Positions 61,528 to 64,000 of a DNA stretch of 64,000 nt are shown piece by piece. The stretch is taken from the NCBI RefSeq assembly GCF_000010345.1, contig NC_009663.1, positions 2,498,278 to 2,562,277 on the forward strand, read 5' to 3'. The DNA is from Sulfurovum sp. NBC37-1 (GTDB taxonomy: Bacteria; Campylobacterota; Campylobacteria; Campylobacterales; Sulfurovaceae). The notes below the pieces were generated by a model. The model did no database searches. It saw nothing but the letters and a program-made list of their open reading frames with translations, and was not told the origin of the DNA. Numbering within the stretch: position 1 is the stretch's first letter; every line of letters begins with the position of its first letter. Both the position numbers and the translations under genes were made by a program.

Positions 61528-61803
61528 ATCGATACCGTATATCTTTTACTTTTCCTCTTCATTGTTCTCATAGGTTCGGTTTTTACTTACATCTACTACC
61601 TCAAAGAAAAAAAAGAGCAGCTCGATGCCATCAAACGTGGTTTCTGCCCAAAATGCCATCAGAAGAGCATCGAGCTGACCGACCAGAGATCAGGGGGATG
61701 CTCCGGACCGAAGATCCTCTCTTTTGAATGTACTGAGTGTGGATACTACAACAGCTTTTCAATGGAAAATGACGGAGGATGCGGGAGTGGAAGGTGTGGG
61801 TGA
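61528..61803 (+). CDS. membrane-anchored zinc-ribbon protein, ATC start proposed
   Basis: A 91-aa protein: one transmembrane helix (YLLLFLFIVLIGSVFTYIYY), then a zinc-ribbon-like Cys pattern (GFCPKCHQKS ... FECTECGYYN) and a Cys/Gly tail (GGCGSGRCG). The frame extends upstream into the metallopeptidase gene without a good start. AAGGAG at 61516-61521 lies 6 nt before ATC at 61528, and no ATG/GTG/TTG occurs nearby, so ATC is the proposed start. Function unknown. Confidence 0.68.
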   Translation: MDTVYLLLFLFIVLIGSVFTYIYYLKEKKEQLDAIKRGFCPKCHQKSIELTDQRSGGCSGPKILSFECTECGYYNSFSMENDGGCGSGRCG

Positions 61804-61806
61804 AAT

Positions 61807-61875
61807 GCTAAGTGCTAAGTGCTAAGTGCTAAGTGCTAAGTGCTAAGTGCTAAGTGCTAAGTGCTAAGTGCTAAG
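61807..61875 (+). repeat. heptanucleotide tandem repeat (GCTAAGT), about 9.9 copies
   Basis: 69 bp of uninterrupted GCTAAGT units between the zinc-ribbon gene and the truncated hemoglobin gene. Units of seven with this many exact copies are prone to slippage; copy number would alter promoter spacing of the hemoglobin gene. Confidence 0.97.
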
Positions 61876-61946
61876 AAAAATGACATATTTTGCTTACGAT
61901 GTCAAGTATTTTTAAATACACTATACAAATTTTAAAAGGATTTTTT

Positions 61947-62408
61947 ATGCTATTCTCTGCCAGTACCCTGGACTTCTCCGTACTTCCCTACGAAGAAGGG
62001 GTGACCCGTCCCGTGACAAAACCCGACCCGGGGTTTCTTGCCGATATAGGCGAAGAGGGGATGCGGGAGCTTTTTGTACGCTTCTATACCTGTCTGCATG
62101 AAAGCCCCATAAAGGATCTTTTCCCGGAGGACTGGGACGACATGCTCAAGGCGGCGGATAATTCTGCAAACTTCTTCATCCAGATCTGCGGTGGTCCTGA
62201 CTACTTTACCCAGCATAAAGGCGCACCTCAGATGAGAAAAAAGCATACTCCTTTTACCATTATCCCCGAAAGCCGTCTAGACTGGCTTGCATGTTTCAGA
62301 GAAGCACTGCAATTAATCATCGAGGAGAAGCAGAGCAGTGAAGCGCATATCCAGAGTTTCTGGAATTACCTGAACTCATTTTCGATCTGGATGATCAATG
62401 CAAGATAA
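61947..62408 (+). CDS. truncated hemoglobin
   Basis: A 153-aa globin; the ATG at 61947 is chosen because AAAAGGA precedes it. Family features are seen: MRELFVRFYTCLHESPIKDL, NFFIQICGGPDYFTQHKG and MRKKHTPFTIIPESRLDWL, with a His in the distal/proximal region. Truncated hemoglobins bind O2 or NO in the cytosol and serve detoxification or delivery. The repeat tract lies about 70 bp upstream. It converges with msrBA, stops 6 bp apart. Confidence 0.85.
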   Translation: MLFSASTLDFSVLPYEEGVTRPVTKPDPGFLADIGEEGMRELFVRFYTCLHESPIKDLFPEDWDDMLKAADNSANFFIQICGGPDYFTQHKGAPQMRKKHTPFTIIPESRLDWLACFREALQLIIEEKQSSEAHIQSFWNYLNSFSIWMINAR

Positions 62409-62414
62409 CAGTTT

Positions 62415-63350
62415 TTAATCGAAACGTTTGACCTTTCGGTGACAATAGGGCTTTGAACCTTTGCGTTCGTAATAATCCTGGTGATATGCTTCGGCTTTGT
62501 AAAACGGTTTTTTATCAAGCACTCTGGTAGCCACATCATAGCCTTTGTTCTTCAGGATCTTTATCAGTCTGTTCACCGTTTGCCGCTCTTCGCCATTACT
62601 GACAAAAATGGCAGAGAGGTACTGTGAACCGATATCGGGCCCCTGTCCATTTTTCTGGGTGGGATCGTGGATCTCGAAAAAGGTCTTTGCCAGCGTTTCA
62701 TAACTGACCTGAGAGGGATCGTAAAGCACTTCCACGGTCTCGATATGTCCCGTCGGAGTGTAGGAGACCTGCTCATAGCTCGGGTTCTTGACTTTTCCGC
62801 CCATAAATCCGGAAGTGACCTCTTTGACTCCTTTGATCTTTTCGAGATAATACTCCACGCCCCAGAAACAGCCGCCGGCAAAATAGGCACGCGCCATTTT
62901 AGTTTCCACGACCTTTTTCTTTTTGTCAAAATTCAAAGAGACAGAGTTGACACAGTGCCTGACATTCTTTTTTGTCAATCCCTCTCCCCTGAATACATGT
63001 CCCAGATGGGCACCACAGTTGGCACATACGATCTCCATACGCACACCATCTCTGTCAGGCACCTCTTTAACCGCTCCCGGAATGGCATCATCAAAACTCG
63101 GCCATCCGCAATGACTGCTAAATTTGTCATCGGACCTGTAAAGTGCTTTGCCGCATACTTTACATTTGTAAACACCAACTTCTCTCATATTGACATACTT
63201 CCCAGAAAAAGCCCGCTCAGTCCCCTTGTCATTGATCACATGCTGTTCGAAAGGGGTCAGATTTTTCAGCTTTGTTTTCCATGGTTTAGACACTTCTGCT
63301 TGTAAGAAAGTGAATAAAAGTAAAGTAATCATTAGTAAATATTTTTTCAT
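62415..63350 (-). CDS. msrBA: bifunctional methionine sulfoxide reductase MsrB-MsrA, exported
   Basis: A 311-aa fusion repairing oxidised methionine. The signal peptide is MKKYLLMITLLLFTFLQAEV. The MsrB part has the zinc CxxC pairs (YKCKVCGKALY, VCANCGAHLGH) and catalytic Cys in RHCVNSVSLNF; the MsrA part has GGCFWGVEYYLEKIKG. Order B-A and export match the envelope Msr enzymes of Campylobacterota and Neisseria. It is convergent with the hemoglobin gene, consistent with oxidative stress functions. Confidence 0.95.
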   Translation of the reverse strand: MKKYLLMITLLLFTFLQAEVSKPWKTKLKNLTPFEQHVINDKGTERAFSGKYVNMREVGVYKCKVCGKALYRSDDKFSSHCGWPSFDDAIPGAVKEVPDRDGVRMEIVCANCGAHLGHVFRGEGLTKKNVRHCVNSVSLNFDKKKKVVETKMARAYFAGGCFWGVEYYLEKIKGVKEVTSGFMGGKVKNPSYEQVSYTPTGHIETVEVLYDPSQVSYETLAKTFFEIHDPTQKNGQGPDIGSQYLSAIFVSNGEERQTVNRLIKILKNKGYDVATRVLDKKPFYKAEAYHQDYYERKGSKPYCHRKVKRFD

Positions 63351-63441
63351 AATTAGACCTCATATAAAATATTGTTTTGCCCATTGAGCATTAACAATCG
63401 TATTATAAAGAAGAAACGTGTAGTATGAATGCAGTGAAGTT

Positions 63442-63921
63442 TTACTTCTTCCGCATCTTCACTCTCTGAAGATGTGTTATGGCGATCGCCATCGCATCCG
63501 TGATATCCAAAGGCTTGATCTCTTTTTTGATCCCCAAAAGCCTTTTGACCATGAATGCCACCTGCTCTTTGGTTGCTTTACCGTTCCCTGTGACCGCTTT
63601 TTTCACTTGAAGCGGTGTGTATTCATAAAAATAGCCTATCTCCTGAAGTATCTTCAGAGAGAGTGCACCTCTGAACTGTGCAAGTTTGAGGACCGACTGC
63701 GGATTGTAAGCAAAAAATATATCTTCGATGGCTACTTCATCGATCTGATGGGCCTTGAGAATGATATCGATCCCCTCTACTAGTTCGACGATCTGCTCCT
63801 GAAGCTCTTTTGTCTTGATCTTGAGCAATCCCGCTTCCACAAGTGAAAACTTTTTTCCGTCCCAATGGAGGATGCAATAGCCTAAATTACGGCTTCCGGG
63901 GTCGATTCCTAAAATATTCAT
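63442..63921 (-). CDS. ruvC: Holliday junction resolvase RuvC
   Basis: A 159-aa endonuclease that resolves Holliday junctions together with RuvAB. Catalytic acidic residues are visible in [14 protein letters not shown] (Asp7), [11 protein letters not shown] (Glu) and [12 protein letters not shown] (Asp). Length is typical. It lies alone at the right edge; an 18-bp palindrome sits upstream. Confidence 0.96.
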   Translation of the reverse strand: MNILGIDPGSRNLGYCILHWDGKKFSLVEAGLLKIKTKELQEQIVELVEGIDIILKAHQIDEVAIEDIFFAYNPQSVLKLAQFRGALSLKILQEIGYFYEYTPLQVKKAVTGNGKATKEQVAFMVKRLLGIKKEIKPLDITDAMAIAITHLQRVKMRKK

Positions 63922-63940
63922 TCACACCTTTGTTCACATA

Positions 63941-63958
63941 GTGAATAAGAGTATTCAC
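63941..63958. promoter_or_regulatory. palindrome upstream of ruvC
   Basis: GTGAATA-AGAG-TATTCAC, a perfect 7-bp inverted repeat 20 bp before the ruvC start; a third GTTCACATA copy-like motif lies at 63932. A regulator site is likely. Confidence 0.5.
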
Positions 63959-64000
63959 CATCTTTTAATGGCCTTATTTTAGCTAATCTAAGCTAAAATA

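Noticed and set aside
61807..61875. CRISPR-like array
   Set aside because: Seven-base units without spacers; it is a simple tandem repeat. No other regularly spaced repeats or cas genes were seen in the window.

Overview
The window looks like a chromosomal segment of a mesophilic Campylobacterota bacterium (Sulfurovum/Sulfurimonas-like). Grounds: a histidine kinase with the H-box HQWRQPLS common in that phylum, thrS-infC followed by ilvD, moderate-GC housekeeping genes beside clearly AT-richer islands, and several TTG/GTG starts. The assignment is inference; no marker search was possible.

Layout. 1-4367 (minus): an aerotolerance (Bat)/MoxR operon whose moxR runs off the left edge. 4479-8185 (plus): L,D-transpeptidase, coaE, dapF and a Sel1-repeat protein. 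A tRNA-Val at 8233 is the attachment site of a 5.9 kb integrase-bearing island (8295-14196, bounded by 88-bp direct repeats) that carries an AlpA-like regulator, a repressor with a divergent promoter and small unknown genes. Next to attR lies a dead IS30-like element with a dead IS5-like element nested inside it (14212-16576). 16.8-22.1 kb holds a degenerate-GGDEF membrane protein, thrS, infC and ilvD (minus).

A tRNA cluster (Gly, Leu, Cys, Ser; 22300-22732) ends in tRNA-Ser, whose 3' end is duplicated at 45587-45606. The 22.9 kb between is an integrative mobilizable element. At the right it has a tyrosine integrase, a MOB-P type relaxase with accessory proteins and a probable oriT with an IncP-like nic motif. 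Its cargo is defence. A plus-strand operon encodes a Vsr-like nuclease, a MORC/GHKL ATPase, a Z1 helicase-like ATPase, a PD-(D/E)XK protein, an AIPR protein and an HNH nuclease. It converges, 4 bp away, on a minus-strand operon encoding a cytosine-5 DNA methyltransferase followed by a tightly overlapping trio: HD-domain protein, ORC/AAA-like ATPase and a Rossmann-like protein. The trio is my best candidate for an under-described system. A HigBA-type toxin-antitoxin pair and an AT-rich pair of unknown genes are further cargo.

45.6-47.6 kb is a scar of IS elements (intact IS256-like, istB remnant, MarR remnant). 47.5-57.8 kb (minus) is a cell-envelope cluster: outer-membrane barrel, secreted Ntn-type amide hydrolase, secreted amidohydrolase, Lys-rich small protein, a 955-aa Ig-like repeat lipoprotein with perfect 546-bp internal DNA repeats, another barrel and a two-component system. 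Two promoters in this cluster share one direct-repeat element at the same spacing, which suggests regulation by the adjacent response regulator. 58.2-60.3 kb is a transposase graveyard, including an IS256-like gene split at an A AAA AAC heptamer. 60.4-64 kb returns to host genes: MORN lipoprotein, YgjP-like metallopeptidase, zinc-ribbon membrane protein, truncated hemoglobin preceded by about ten GCTAAGT repeats, msrBA and ruvC.
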